From: Nemertoderma westbladi
Taxonomy: Eukaryota > Xenacoelomorpha > Nemertodermatida > Nemertodermatidae
Assembly: GCA_032718475.1 (NCBI GenBank)
Contig: JAUCBJ010007418.1
Location: forward strand, 1 to 26,578
Direction of reading: 5' to 3'
DNA length: 26,578 bases
Position 1 is the stretch's first letter. Every line of letters begins with the position of its first letter. This document shows, one piece after another, positions 9,985-19,345 of this stretch. The notes beneath the pieces are model-generated. The model was not told where the DNA came from, did not search any database, and was given only the letters and a program-made list of their open reading frames with translations. The position numbers were made by a program, and so were the translations under genes.

Positions 9985-10672
9985 ATTACATGGGAAAAAA
10001 GTGGTACTTTTTTTTCATTATTCTCGAGGCATTTTTCTACCGAGCGTCAGCGAGGTTAAAGGGTCGAGAGAATATTGAAAAAAAATGTTCTCCATTTTTT
10101 TCCCATGTAATGCGTAATTTTATTCTTAAATTGGTACTTTTTTGTTGCTAAATTCTTTAATAAAACAGCAATATTCTATGTACAGTATTAGTAGCCTACA
10201 GTAGTGTTACAAAATAAATTGATCTGCAGTATTTTACTATATTGCTTTCATACAGTAGTTACTGCGATTCCAATTATTGTACTCTTCAACTATCGATGTT
10301 GCCTTACTCAATGTTAAAATAATTTTAATGTTCTCGAATATTTATTACGTAACTAAAGAACCGCTTACATAAACCAATATTGGATATTCTGTTCCGTTTT
10401 GGAGTTCGCCTTGCAGACACTAAAGTTGCAATAACTTTTGAGTGTGTGAATGTGATTTGTTCAAATTACTTGGAAACCTTTTCTACGTCAATATATGTAA
10501 TAAAAATTAAGAAATTCCACCAATAATATTTTACTTTACTTTTTACGCCGGGAAAAAAGTAAGTCAATGCAATCCTATTGATTACTTTTTTCCCTAAGGA
10601 AAAAAAGTGAAACTTTTTCTCCCGATTTTGGTGAATATTCGAGCGAAAAAGTAACAATTTAAGAATAAAATT
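9985..10672. repeat. Cluster of nested inverted repeats built on GGGAAAAAAGT
   Basis: Arms ATTACATGGGAAAAAAGTGG (9985-10004) and its near-perfect reverse complement (10092-10111) enclose a further TATTCTCGA / TCGAGAGAATA pair. A second pair, GGGAAAAAAGTAA (10550-10562) and TTACTTTTTTCCC (10582-10594), is perfect, and GGAAAAAAAGT / ACTTTTTCTCC follows at 10597-10623. An outer pair, TAATTTTATTCTTAAATT (from 10114) and AATTTAAGAATAAAATTA (to 10672), brackets the interior. The same motif in alternating orientation at both ends is what transposase-binding subterminal repeats of a DNA transposon look like, but I found no target-site duplication or transposase. Confidence 0.55.
10215..10499 (+). repeat. 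Dispersed repeat, inverted copy of 25866-26129
   Basis: This segment matches the reverse complement of 25866-26129 over its whole length, roughly three bases in four, with well-kept blocks such as GTTCTCGAATATTTATTACG, ACATAAACCAATATTGG and TTTTCTACGTC. It lies between the GGGAAAAAAGT hairpins, so it may be the interior of that element. No frame is open in both copies, so it is probably non-coding. Confidence 0.7.
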
Positions 10673-11234
10673 AGTTTATGTCATTTTACTAGTCGTAGCA
10701 ACTCAATAAATAAATAAAATGCCCCAGAATAGTATTTATTACAGTAAAACGTTGACTGATTGAAGAGCAATAATCCCTAGCTACCTAAATACTATATGTA
10801 GGTATATATTGCAAATCTTATTTACTGCTAACCCATTGACTGAGCAGTAAATAATGTAAATTTTAACCATAAAAATAATTATTGCATTTTGATGTCCAAT
10901 ATAGTACAACTAAACTGTACAATGTTGCAGGGTTCCCGTATGTTACTTGGACAATGAATATAGAAATTTTTTTAAAAATGTTACCAATTTCATTTAAGTA
11001 TTGTGGTTATTTTATTCAATTAACCTACGGTGAGAATAATCGTTGTAACTGTGCTTATTCCAGTAAACAGCTGCAAATGTATATTAATGTGAACCACCAT
11101 TATTTCTGCACGTTTCGATCCTGCCTTCATACAGTATATCGGATCGAAACGTAAACTTTCACGTTTTCCTGAGTACCCAAAGGCCGTGCCCTCTAGCGAG
11201 TCGATTCACCTAACGGGCGGATCGAAACGTCCCA
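10673..11234. other. AT-rich DNA with GGATCGAAACG repeats
   Basis: No gene is supported; the frame at 10882-11154 has no recognisable domain. ACGTTTCGATCC near 11109 and GGATCGAAACGT near 11142 form a perfect 12-bp inverted pair, and a third GGATCGAAACGT lies near 11219, just before the promoter-like region. GCCCTCTAGCGA at 11188-11199 is a reverse-oriented match to the array motif at 8010-8784. Confidence 0.4.
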
Positions 11235-11300
11235 CCAATCACGGCTCAGCTGCACGGTGTATTTAAAGCCCTTGCACACGGCTAAACTGCACTTCTCAGT
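11235..11300 (+). promoter_or_regulatory. Promoter-like CCAAT / TATTTAAA / TCAGT arrangement
   Basis: CCAAT lies at 11235-11239, TATTTAAA at 11260-11267 and an Inr-like CTCAGT ends at 11300, in the right order and at roughly right spacing for a Pol II core promoter. Three GGATCGAAACG-type boxes lie just upstream. It could be a host promoter, possibly for the CCDC33-like gene 2 kb downstream on the same strand, or the U3/R region of an LTR. No first exon could be recognised after it. Confidence 0.35.
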
Positions 11301-13031
11301 GAAAATCTCAGCGCTTTGTGAAACACCTCTTTAAAAGTTTAGTAAAAGTTTATTTATTTGTTCCTTATTTCTGTGTTTATTTCAATAATATCAATTATAC
11401 GTTGCTCCTTCAACATCAACCTGTATTTTAGATTTCTCTCGAAATTCACCTAATGTTTACTATTAACTCAATATTTGTTATTAAGTAAAAAGAGTAAAAA
11501 CTATCTGTTTATGTGATACACACACTGGAGACAACCCGAAGGTTCCTTGGCTGTTACCTGCAACGCAAAGAGGACGCCTCACTAACTCCCAAAGTTGAAC
11601 ACTAGTCCGTATCCAACTCTTTTCTCTACTCACCTAGCAGATGGTAGGGTTCCATATCGCTCGGTTAACGCACTAGTTACGAAATTTTATTCGGCGCGGC
11701 ACAGGATCGAACCCGAGACCTCGTACAGTAGCTAGAAGCCAATATATAGCGATATTCAATATATTTTAATTAATATTATATGAGAAAATACGCGAATACT
11801 AACCACAGACTCAATACTACTACTGGTATAGCAGTTACAGTAGTAATTATAGTACGTAGTACTTACTACCGGTGGGTGTATAAGTCCAATTAAATTATTT
11901 AATGGCCAAACTTTGAAGCTCACTACTTTATGATAATTAAGACAGGCCGATTTGAATGATAAGAAAATCTTCCCTCATTCTACACCAATTAGTAGGTGGG
12001 CAAATACCTGAACCCTATAAATCGGTTAGCACTATTGATTATTATTGTGCAACCAAGGGCAACACTGTAATCAATTAAATTCAAACGACAGTTTTATGGC
12101 ACTGGGGAGGGAATACGGGGAAGCTGTGTTCCCAGTGTAATTCGTTTCGTATATGGTTTTAGTGTGGTTATACCAGTTGTTGTCTCTTACAATAATACAT
12201 TATTGATTCACCCTATAAAATATAGTAGCAATTATTTATACATTTATTATTCACATTTTATATATTTACCGGTACGTATTTTATCTTTCCATACAATAAT
12301 GTTTTTAGTTGTATTTATTTTATTAATTTTATTTTTTATAGGCCTATAACATCACAATTAATTACCTTCATAATCATATTTTACCTTATAAAATAATTAG
12401 GTGAGTTGTTTTTGTTGTGGCAATGCATGCGTAAAAACTATTAACGATAAATAAAAAAATCATTTGTAAAAATTAAAAATAGTTGATATAAACAGGGTGT
12501 GTTTGATTATTAACTCATAATAATTGTCATTATATTGTTTAAAAATTTATTCGGCATTTGTATATTGAAAGGGTTTATTATTAAGTTTGTTTCTTAACTA
12601 ACATGGAATAAAATTTAATAATCGCTAAACTAAACGCTAACAAATTTATCAGAAGGATCGTTACAGCTCTCCACGTGGTGTTCGGAAGGATTGACTATGA
12701 CTATCTTATCGCCTTAAGTGTTCATGATCTAATATTCAACCGCATTGAGCTGTTTAGTATTCCAGTTGTCGCACACGCAGCATTTCAATGGGATCAATTA
12801 TACTAACATGTTATATTAAATAAATACTCCGCCGACAACCTTTATAAACGTTGAAGGGAAAGGAGCAGGATATAGTGGTAAAAGTTATTCTAACCAAAAC
12901 AATAAACTAGAGTCAAGAGCGCAGGTTACAGTTACATTTCGTTTATAACGGTTGTCGGCTGGTTGTTATCGACTGTCGGTTGTCATTACACCCATAAATC
13001 ACAGCTGATCGGCACTAAATATATGTCTAAC
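11301..13031. other. AT-rich DNA, probably intron or upstream region of the CCDC33-like gene
   Basis: Because the first CCDC33-like exon at 13355 begins with a splice acceptor, the gene starts somewhere to the left, and this region may be intron. I found no convincing exon in it. Apart from a possible tRNA-derived repeat fragment at 11690-11745 I can name nothing. Confidence 0.35.
11690..11745 (-). repeat. Possible tRNA-derived SINE fragment (B-box like)
   Basis: On the minus strand GGTCTCGGGTTCGATCC matches the RNA polymerase III B-box consensus GGTTCGANNCC and the usual tRNA T-arm context. The flanking bases do not form a proper T-stem or acceptor stem, and no A-box is clear, so this is at best a piece of a SINE. 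Confidence 0.3.
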
Positions 13032-13197
13032 GTACGGTGGCTGATCTTTGCCATAAATTAATTTATGGTCGACCAAAAATTAATTTATGGTCGACCAAAA
13101 ATTAATTTATGGTCGACCAAAAATTAATTTATGGTCGACCAAAAATTAATTTATGGTCGACCAAAAATTAATTTATGGCAAAGATCAGCCACCGTAC
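13032..13197. mobile_element. Complete short inverted-repeat transposon (MITE) with internal 22-bp palindromic tandem repeat
   Basis: The 166-bp element starts GTACGGTGGCTGATCTTTGC and ends with the exact reverse complement. It is flanked on both sides by TAAC (13028-13031 and 13198-13201), a 4-bp target-site duplication. The terminal repeat continues perfectly into the interior. The middle is a 22-bp unit containing TGGTCGACCA and AAATTAATTT, both palindromes, with GTCGAC at 13068, 13090, 13112, 13134 and 13156. Each unit is almost a perfect dyad, so the element is symmetrical throughout. It encodes nothing and would need a transposase in trans. It lies 158 bases upstream of a CCDC33-like exon, probably in an intron. 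Confidence 0.85.
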
Positions 13198-13354
13198 TAA
13201 CTTGTTGCTTCATGAACGAATATCGATAGGCCTATTATGTAATTTAATATTTGCCGTTGTCTAATTTGATTGATGATACTGTAATTATAAAGAATTTAAA
13301 TATAACATTTAAGATTGAATCGAGTTTTCTAAAATATTGACGTTTTTATTGCAG

Positions 13355-13577
13355 GAAACACCTCCGCCGACAAGAGAACAGATGATGGAGGGCCCTCTAG
13401 CGGAAGGAATGTCTAACAGTAAACTATACTCATTGGTCAGCGGGATGGGTAAAGAAGAAATATACTGTGTCGTTCATTGCGCCAATAACCTACCAAAAAC
13501 AGAGTCGGGAGGAACTCCAAACCCTTATTGTGTAGTTCGGATCATGGGTGATGACAGTTCTAAACCCCGGGTGCAAG
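13355..13577 (+). CDS. CCDC33: CCDC33-like gene, internal exon with first half of a C2 domain
   Basis: The exon opens after a good splice acceptor (TTTTTATTGCAG ending at 13354) and closes at the donor CAAG|GTGGGT, leaving one base of a split codon (phase 1). It encodes 74 residues starting ETPPPTREQMMEG and including IYCVVHCANNLPK, then NPYCVVRIMGDD, which are the first beta strands of a C2 domain. It joins the next exon without loss of sense (VQ-G-VTHASDDETFSPSW). The in-frame TTG at 13337 lies in the intron and is not a start. Family knowledge: CCDC33 is a coiled-coil protein with C2 homology linked to testis/ciliated cells. The assignment rests on domain order and my recollection of the family, not on a search. 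The 5' exons are outside what I can recognise. Confidence 0.82.
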
Positions 13578-13897
13578 GTGGGTTGGTTAAGTAATCGTTG
13601 TAATTTTAACCTTTCGTATGCAGGCATTGAACTCATGATCTTAAACGAAAACTTTAAATTTGAAATTTAAAATATTTCGAATTTAAAGTTTTAGTTAAAT
13701 AAAAGTAAGATGCGTAATTTTCAATTAATAAGAACACGAACTCATGTAAAAATAATGCCATGAAAAATCCTGCAAAATTGGATTCAGTAATTTGAAACTT
13801 TTATTTAGAATAATAAAAAAAACGTTTTAGAAAAACATGTACTACTGTATTATTCACAAATAGAAGAGAGTGTTGTAAACTGAAAGTTTTTTTGCAG
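13578..13897 (+). other. Intron of the CCDC33-like gene
   Basis: The 320-bp phase-1 intron starts GTGGGT and ends with TTTTTTTGCAG. Its interior is AT-rich and includes a near-palindrome around 13650-13690 (AACTTTAAATTTGAAATTTAAAAT). Joining its two flanking exons restores an uninterrupted C2 domain, which is the main evidence for it. Confidence 0.85.
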
Positions 13898-16101
13898 GTG
13901 TCACCCACGCTTCAGACGACGAGACGTTCTCTCCATCCTGGGAGGATGTTATCAACTTGGAAGTGGACAAACCGTCCAAGAATGATACGCTAGTGGTTAC
14001 GGTGGCCGACGGTCCGACCAAGGAGGGTCTCGTTAACTACAAGATACCCATGGGATACCTAGTTCCCTTCCACGCTTATCATTTGGAGTTAATCCATCGC
14101 TACACCGGAAGCGACAAAAGTGACGACAAAAAATCCCAGGGTATTCGAACTTACGTAACAATAATACGGAAGGTATCTTCTCTTCCTAGAGATATGGATC
14201 TCGGGTATTACGGTTTAGAGGTTTTACTCCTAGGAGTGGAGCGGTTTATTGTGAATCCGGTGGGGCCGATTATTACAACGCTGCGAATCGTTCCAGATTT
14301 CTCCTCCTACAAACGGGATATGTTGGCTACGGAACCTCGTCCCGCCGGGTTGTCCCTCGAGGCGGTCTACTTCCCGAGTCCTCATCCCTCTTCGTTTCAG
14401 GTTCCCAGACGTAGCAACCAGGGCCTTCCTCATTCCACGTTGCCAGGGGAACCGTCGGAGCAACCCGAATGGAGCGAAAACTTTTTCTTCGGGCCGGAAC
14501 GGGATAGCCACTCGATGTTCGGTGCCGGTTCTGCTCTCGTTCTAGAATATTATTCCGTGGATAAGGTTTTGAGTTCGGTGACGTGGAATGTGACCACGCC
14601 TGTAGGTTACTCCGAGGTCCCACTCACCCAATCGGTGTACGAGCAGTTATCGAGTGAGTCTGGTCGAAGAGGAATGCGGGTCGTGGGTCTCCCGATTAAA
14701 GGGACTAAAATGAGCACATCAGCCAACGATTCCCCAACCGTTGGGCTTGTCCTCCGGCTAATAGACGTGGAAAGACCCGCCCAAATTGACGTGAAGGATT
14801 TGAATAATTTACCTATTCTAAACGCGGAGCGAAGGCCTCAACAGGCGGCTCCGAAAACAAAATCCCAACCGCCAGTGAGTAAGGAAGTGTTCCCTCCATG
14901 GCGACCAATCATCGAGAAGGAAGAGAGACCATCAGCCGCGGAGCCAGCTCGACCAAAGTCCCCTGTCCATCAGCCCTCATTCGATTGGATAAAAGTTAAG
15001 AAACCGAAGCCATGGCCCCTTACCGAGGGCGAGATGCCCCCTTTCGATGCTGTAGATAAAGTTTTACCAGTTTACGAGTACAGAATGGTGAGAAACGACA
15101 CGAAATCTTTGTCCCCTGTTGCCACAGCTAAACCTGTGGAAAAACCTAAGCGACATTCAGTGACGACCCCACCAAAGGTAACAAGAGGACGGCCTTACTA
15201 CGATTCTACGGGTGATGATAAAGCCATGCAAATTATCGATCAACAAATGAAGGATTTGGAAAACTACAGAAATGCCATTAAACGCTTGAGCGAAGATATT
15301 CTAAGTCTTCGGGAACAAATGGGGAAAGTTGAGGCAGAGAACAGCCAGTTGCGACGGCACCTACACCTACAGAGTGAGGTAGCTAAAGGAGTGCTAACAG
15401 CCTCGGAGTTGGATAAAATATCAAAAGCCGAGCTGGCGGATCGGTATGTCGCACTTAAACGAGTGTTAGCGAACGACCAACAGGAGTTGAGTAATTACAA
15501 GCAGAAAGTGAGTAAACTCCAAAATCAGCTTATCGAGAACAATGACAAAGAGAAACAATTTCTTAATCTCCAGCAAGCTCACGCCGCGCAGCAGACGTTG
15601 CTGCATAAGTACCAGGATAAATTATCGCAACTTAAAGGGCTTGAGAACACAGTTGCACAACAAGAGAGAGTCATAGATAAACTGGAAAGATTGGTGTCGA
15701 ATAATCGTAGAGTTGCTGACAGAGCGGACCAGCAAGCGGAAGATTCGGTGGAGGCTCTGAGACACGATAACTCGAGACTTCGTCGCGAATTGGATAGCGT
15801 TCGACACAGCAAGGATCGTAAGGATAAACAGATGAACGGCTACGCTAGAGATATGGAAGGAAAGCAGGCTAAGATCGCAGCTCTGGAACGCGTCCTTAAA
15901 GACAACTCGATGCAGTGGGGTCGGGAGAAGGAGGATATGTTGCTGACTTTAAACGAGTTGGAGTATGGAATGAGTCCATCGCCCGATCTCCCCACAATAT
16001 CACCCAGCGGCTACCTAGGAAGGGAACCCTATACCACCTCCCCCAGTTATAGACGATATAGACCTTTACGGCTCGACCCTTTACGTTACTCCAGTAGCTA
16101 A
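13898..16101 (+). CDS. CCDC33: CCDC33-like gene, long last exon: end of C2 domain, second C2-like region, coiled coil
   Basis: The exon starts at the acceptor ending 13897 and adds 733 residues to the stop at 16099. It first completes the C2 domain (ETFSPSWEDVINLEV, then TLVVTVAD). A second beta-rich stretch at about 14500-14760 (SALVLEYYSVDK, VGLVLRLIDVE) looks like another, degenerate C2. A Pro/Lys-rich hinge follows (about 14850-15200). From 15214 a long heptad-rich coiled coil begins with DDKAMQIIDQQ and runs to ~15950. The tail is Tyr/Pro/Arg-rich (YRRYRPLRLDPLRYSSS). The TTG at 13957 sometimes taken as a start is an internal Leu. The gene converges on the coiled-coil paralogue at 21076-22071. 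A 2.2-kb uninterrupted exon over several domains is notable. Codon use is richer in GC than the flanks. Confidence 0.85.
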
Positions 16102-16201
16102 ATTAATCTTGTGTCGATATTTTTTACCTGTTATTGACTATTGAATGCGAATGCTACAGTATGGTTTTTATGTACTATTTTATTTTTAATAATTGGTTTT
16201 G

Positions 16202-16207
16202 AATAAA
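16202..16207 (+). terminator. Polyadenylation signal AATAAA of the CCDC33-like gene
   Basis: A canonical AATAAA lies 101 bases past the stop codon, followed by a T-rich stretch (TAGTTTTATTCAG) and further T-rich sequence near 16240-16250, as expected for cleavage and polyadenylation. Confidence 0.6.
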
Positions 16208-16981
16208 TTAATAGTTTTATTCAGTTAAACATACTATAAAAAGTTGTTTTTGTACTTAACAGTCATTCGTTATTTCCATTTTCATTATGTGAAATGTGAA
16301 TCACACAACAAATAAAACGAAAGGAAAGGAGATCCCAGAATGTAAGATGAAGTGAGGAGGTATTTAGTTAAACAAATCAACCGGCAAAATCAAAATTAAT
16401 CCTTCTGCAGCGAAATTTGTCTAACTAATTTGTAACTTTTATTTTTAATTATTACAAATAATGTGTTTTATTAGAGACTATGGATAATGGGGGAATGGCC
16501 CAAACGGCCTCCTTTATACAGTGCTGCAGGAGTAATGTACCTTGTAAGCAGTCATTATGGAAGAAACAGGGTACTAAATGGGGGAACACGATAAGGAATT
16601 CTATGGGATAATGCAGCAAGTTGATTAACAGTTTAAAATGCCCTACCAATGACAAGTGGTAAGGTAGCTGACTAATGAATGACCAGATAGGGGGTGGGGA
16701 GAGTCACTAACGAGATGGAATTCTGTACTGGAGAAAATCGAAACAAATAACTGCTGATTACCTGAAAAAAAGAAACTAAACTGTTCTAAAGTTTATTGTT
16801 TTGGTTAGAGAACTTTGCCTATTACAGTTACCGTGTATATATGTACTAATATATATATATCACTACAGTATGGTCTATACTGCTGCAGGCAGTCCTTATT
16901 CACGTAACTATCTAATCTCAACCCTAACATCACCCCCTCAGAAAGCCATTTCACTACAACTTCTCCACGTCCCGGTCTACT
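16208..16981. other. Intergenic DNA, no gene seen
   Basis: Between the polyadenylation signal and the dispersed repeat at 16982 there is AT-rich sequence with short frames on both strands (16452-16655, 16801-17013) that have no domain or partner. A short TATATATATAT run lies near 16847-16860. Confidence 0.4.
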
Positions 16982-17190
16982 GTGGGGCGAGCCACGAAGT
17001 GAGTGAGCCTTAGCGTAGGGGTACCATTAATCAACCTGTCGTTCTATCGCGTTTTTTTTTCAGTATTTTATTTTAAACGTTAATAACTCGGCCAATCCTT
17101 GATGAAATCTATCCAAACTTGGTACACATGTTGTTTGGCAAAAGTTTGAAAATTTTCCAAGTAGAATTTGCGTGGGGCCTTCGTGCAGCA
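16982..17190 (+). repeat. Dispersed repeat copy B, with head and tail modules
   Basis: It begins with GTGGGGCGAGCCACGAAGT (identical to 7745-7763) and ends with GTGGGGCCTTCGTGCAGCA, which is the reverse complement of the tail module at 9708-9727 and 18544-18563 apart from one or two bases. Both ends share GTGGGGC. The interior contains TTAATAACTCGGCC and CCAAACTTGG phrases like those of the monomers at 7883-8786. No protein frame is supported. Confidence 0.6.
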
Positions 17191-17921
17191 TCAGTGTAAC
17201 TGTTATTGCAGTTATAATAAATTTATTTATCCAAATTTAAAATGCGTTAAATTATTATTACTGTAGGATAAATCAGCTGGGTTTCTGACAAATTTTGCAA
17301 TACATTGGGGCAGTCTGCATGTACCATGTGTACCGGTACTGTCAGGTTGTACTCAATCCCTGAATCGAGAATCCTGCAATCAGTCAATACTGCAATACTG
17401 GTCAGCCGGTACCATACACTGCAGACATGCCATATCATGTAATATAATTAAACATGGCCCAGCAACCCTTGCGGTGATTATAGTTTAGGCCTAATTAGCC
17501 CATTACCGGCACCGGTAATAATAATATAATAGTTTAGATAGTTACCGCCAATCATTCAGTCATTGGCACGGTACACCGTATTGCTGTACTGCCGTTGTAG
17601 TGCGCACCATAGGTACCACCCTACTACCGGTACCGGCTGACCGGTGGCAACTAGCACTTGCAGACTTGCACAGCAACAGCACTACCGGCGATACACAGGT
17701 TGGAATTTATGTAGAGTTTGCTCAACAGTACAGATATAAAATAGTTATCTAAATTATGTATATTACTATTGACAAGAAGTATTGAAATATATACCGTTAT
17801 TCGTGTTATCAGTATTTGCAACATCTGACATTGAAGAGGTGAGAGAAGATGAATACCGGCACTCAACAAAACCAACGCTTATCACAGGTCGGTATGGTTA
17901 CCTCGAAACCAGTCCACTTGA
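17191..17921. other. Intergenic DNA, no gene seen
   Basis: The sequence contains many ACCGGT/TACCGGTAC palindromes (around 17331, 17405, 17505-17520, 17625-17645). Minus-strand frames at 17247-17438 and 17651-17875 have no recognisable domain. Confidence 0.4.
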
Positions 17922-18299
17922 ATACAACTTCAAAACACAAACACCAACAATAAACTGAAAGCGAATCGAACGTCTTCAGAAGAATCTGTCATTGGGACAA
18001 AGAAAAGGAAGCCGAAACCACGGGAATGGACCACAGCTAAGATTGAATGCTCCCATTGTCAGAGTTCCTGGACCGAAATTGAAACACCAATTGCCGATGG
18101 GCTTGATCTCTCAAACCAAAACTTCCTCTGCGGGGTTTGCGCGGCAATAAAGATTGAAAGTCTGGAAGCTGGCATCCCTAGGTATTATTATTATAAAGAG
18201 CGTCAGCCTGCGTTTAATAAATATATTTTAATACAAAACAGGTCGAACGCAAAGAGGCTTATAATGAAGACGAATACTGCATTGATTATATTCCTATAA
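17922..18299 (+). pseudogene. Unrecognised 125-codon open frame with CxxC...CxxC pattern, no start codon
   Basis: I do not recognise this frame. It is open from just after the TGA at 17919 to the TAA at 18297, has no early ATG and therefore would be an exon or a fragment. It contains a basic run (TKKRKPKPR, like a nuclear localisation signal), then KIECSHCQSSW and 27 residues later FLCGVC, a CxxC...CxxC pair typical of a small zinc ribbon. The composition of residues 18-85 is protein-like. After about 18185 (YYYYK) it becomes low-complexity. No clear splice acceptor precedes it. It sits just beyond the 3' end of a gypsy-like integrase on the other strand, so it may be a transposon fragment. 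It could also be chance. Confidence 0.4.
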
Positions 18300-18543
18300 A
18301 CCACCTGGCTTTGCATATTGAACGTGCGTTTGGAAATAAGTTTGTGCTACCCTTCCGTGGGCGGTAGATGTCGCGGTTATGTATTGGTGGGTGGGGGGAG
18401 GGGGGGGGGGGGGTGCAGATTAAAAGGGGTGAACACGTACTGTCCCCCTTTCTTTGATTAATTGGTGGTGTGGGTTAATCTCTCATAACCTGATTTTGTG
18501 ATACAGTCGCACAATTTTAATTTGTATCTCATAACTGGGCCTC
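18300..18543. other. Spacer with a 14-G tract
   Basis: The run of G at 18400-18413, preceded by GTGGGTGGGGGGAG, could form a G-quadruplex. A similar tract occurs at 20398-20411. No coding frame is supported. Confidence 0.6.
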
Positions 18544-18563
18544 GTGCTGCGCGAAGGCCCCAC
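18544..18563 (+). repeat. Dispersed repeat tail module GTGCTGCGCGAAGGCCCCAC
   Basis: Identical over 20 bases to 9708-9727 and the near reverse complement of 17172-17190. It lies directly against the 3' end of the integrase remnant, whose reading frame is lost at this point. Confidence 0.6.
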
Positions 18564-18564
18564 G

Positions 18565-19345
18565 AACGTGTAGTTCTTTATCCATACAGCGTCATCAATG
18601 CTGAATTTTGTTTCGATTTCCCCAGTTTCCTTCAATTTAACTGGATATTGTAATAAGCGTTCCAGTCAAGTTTTCACCGTATGTGTGAAAATACTCTCGT
18701 TTGGTGTTTGACCGTTTGGAGTATATAATGTGTTCCAATCTTACATAAGATACATGCTGAGTTGATCTTTCATCGTGTACTTATCAGAGCTCTTTCCTTG
18801 TTTCTTCAGGGACCTCTTGAATGCTTGTACAGCCCTTTCTGCAGCACCGTTCGACGTAGGTGAGTAAAATGCTGTAGTCCAATGGATCACCCCATTGTCA
18901 GTGTAAAACGTCTCAATTTCTTCAGAAATTAATTGTGGACCATTATCAGAAACTACTGTATAATCATCGGTACACCTATGAAAGAAAATATGTTTCGCAA
19001 CTCAGAGATAATGGTGGTATGTGATGTAGAATTCCTGATTATACGCACAACTTTCCATCCTGAAAATGTATCAATTACTCCTAAAAAGGTATCCCAAGGT
19101 GCTCTAGATGGTGGTAATGGTTTATATGTTTGTGGAGGCAAATTGGCGAATTGCTGACATGGTCTACACTCTTTAACATACAATCGGATATCTTCCTTTT
19201 AATGCCAGGCCACCAACAAATTTTGGATGCTATATCGATCATTCTACGCTCTCCTGTATGAGATAAATGTAATCCCTGTAATATCTTTGGTCGTAATATT
19301 TCTGGAACAACCACCTGTTTTTTTATACAAAGGTAAATGCTGGTG
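18565..19345 (-). pseudogene. Broken Ty3/gypsy-like retrotransposon integrase
   Basis: On the minus strand, three frames in succession give an integrase. Near 19250-19310 is the HHCC finger start (VVVPEILRPKI, LHLSHTGERR, KICWWPGIKRK); a frame change then gives VKECRPCQQF. Next comes APWDTFLGVIDTFSGW: compared with the family, the usual segment with the first catalytic Asp between APW and TFLGV is missing. A frameshift after GVPMII is followed by SDNGPQ with the second Asp, and 35 residues later SNGAAERAVQ with the Glu, the expected D-x35-E spacing. Further breaks follow before NGQTPNES and DDAVWIKNY of the C-terminal domain. It was a DNA-integrating enzyme of an LTR element; this copy is dead. 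No LTRs, reverse transcriptase or gag were recognised nearby. Confidence 0.85.

Noticed and set aside
11690-11745. tRNA gene on the minus strand
   Set aside because: Only a B-box-like stretch is present; T-stem and acceptor stem do not pair and no A-box is clear.
13337-13354. Start codon for the CCDC33-like exon
   Set aside because: The codon is TTG and lies before the splice acceptor ending at 13354.
13957-13959. Start of the 714-residue frame
   Set aside because: It is a TTG inside exon 2; reading continues upstream to the acceptor at 13897 and into the previous exon.
14230-14623. Minus-strand frames over the CCDC33-like exon
   Set aside because: They are shadows of the plus-strand coding exon.
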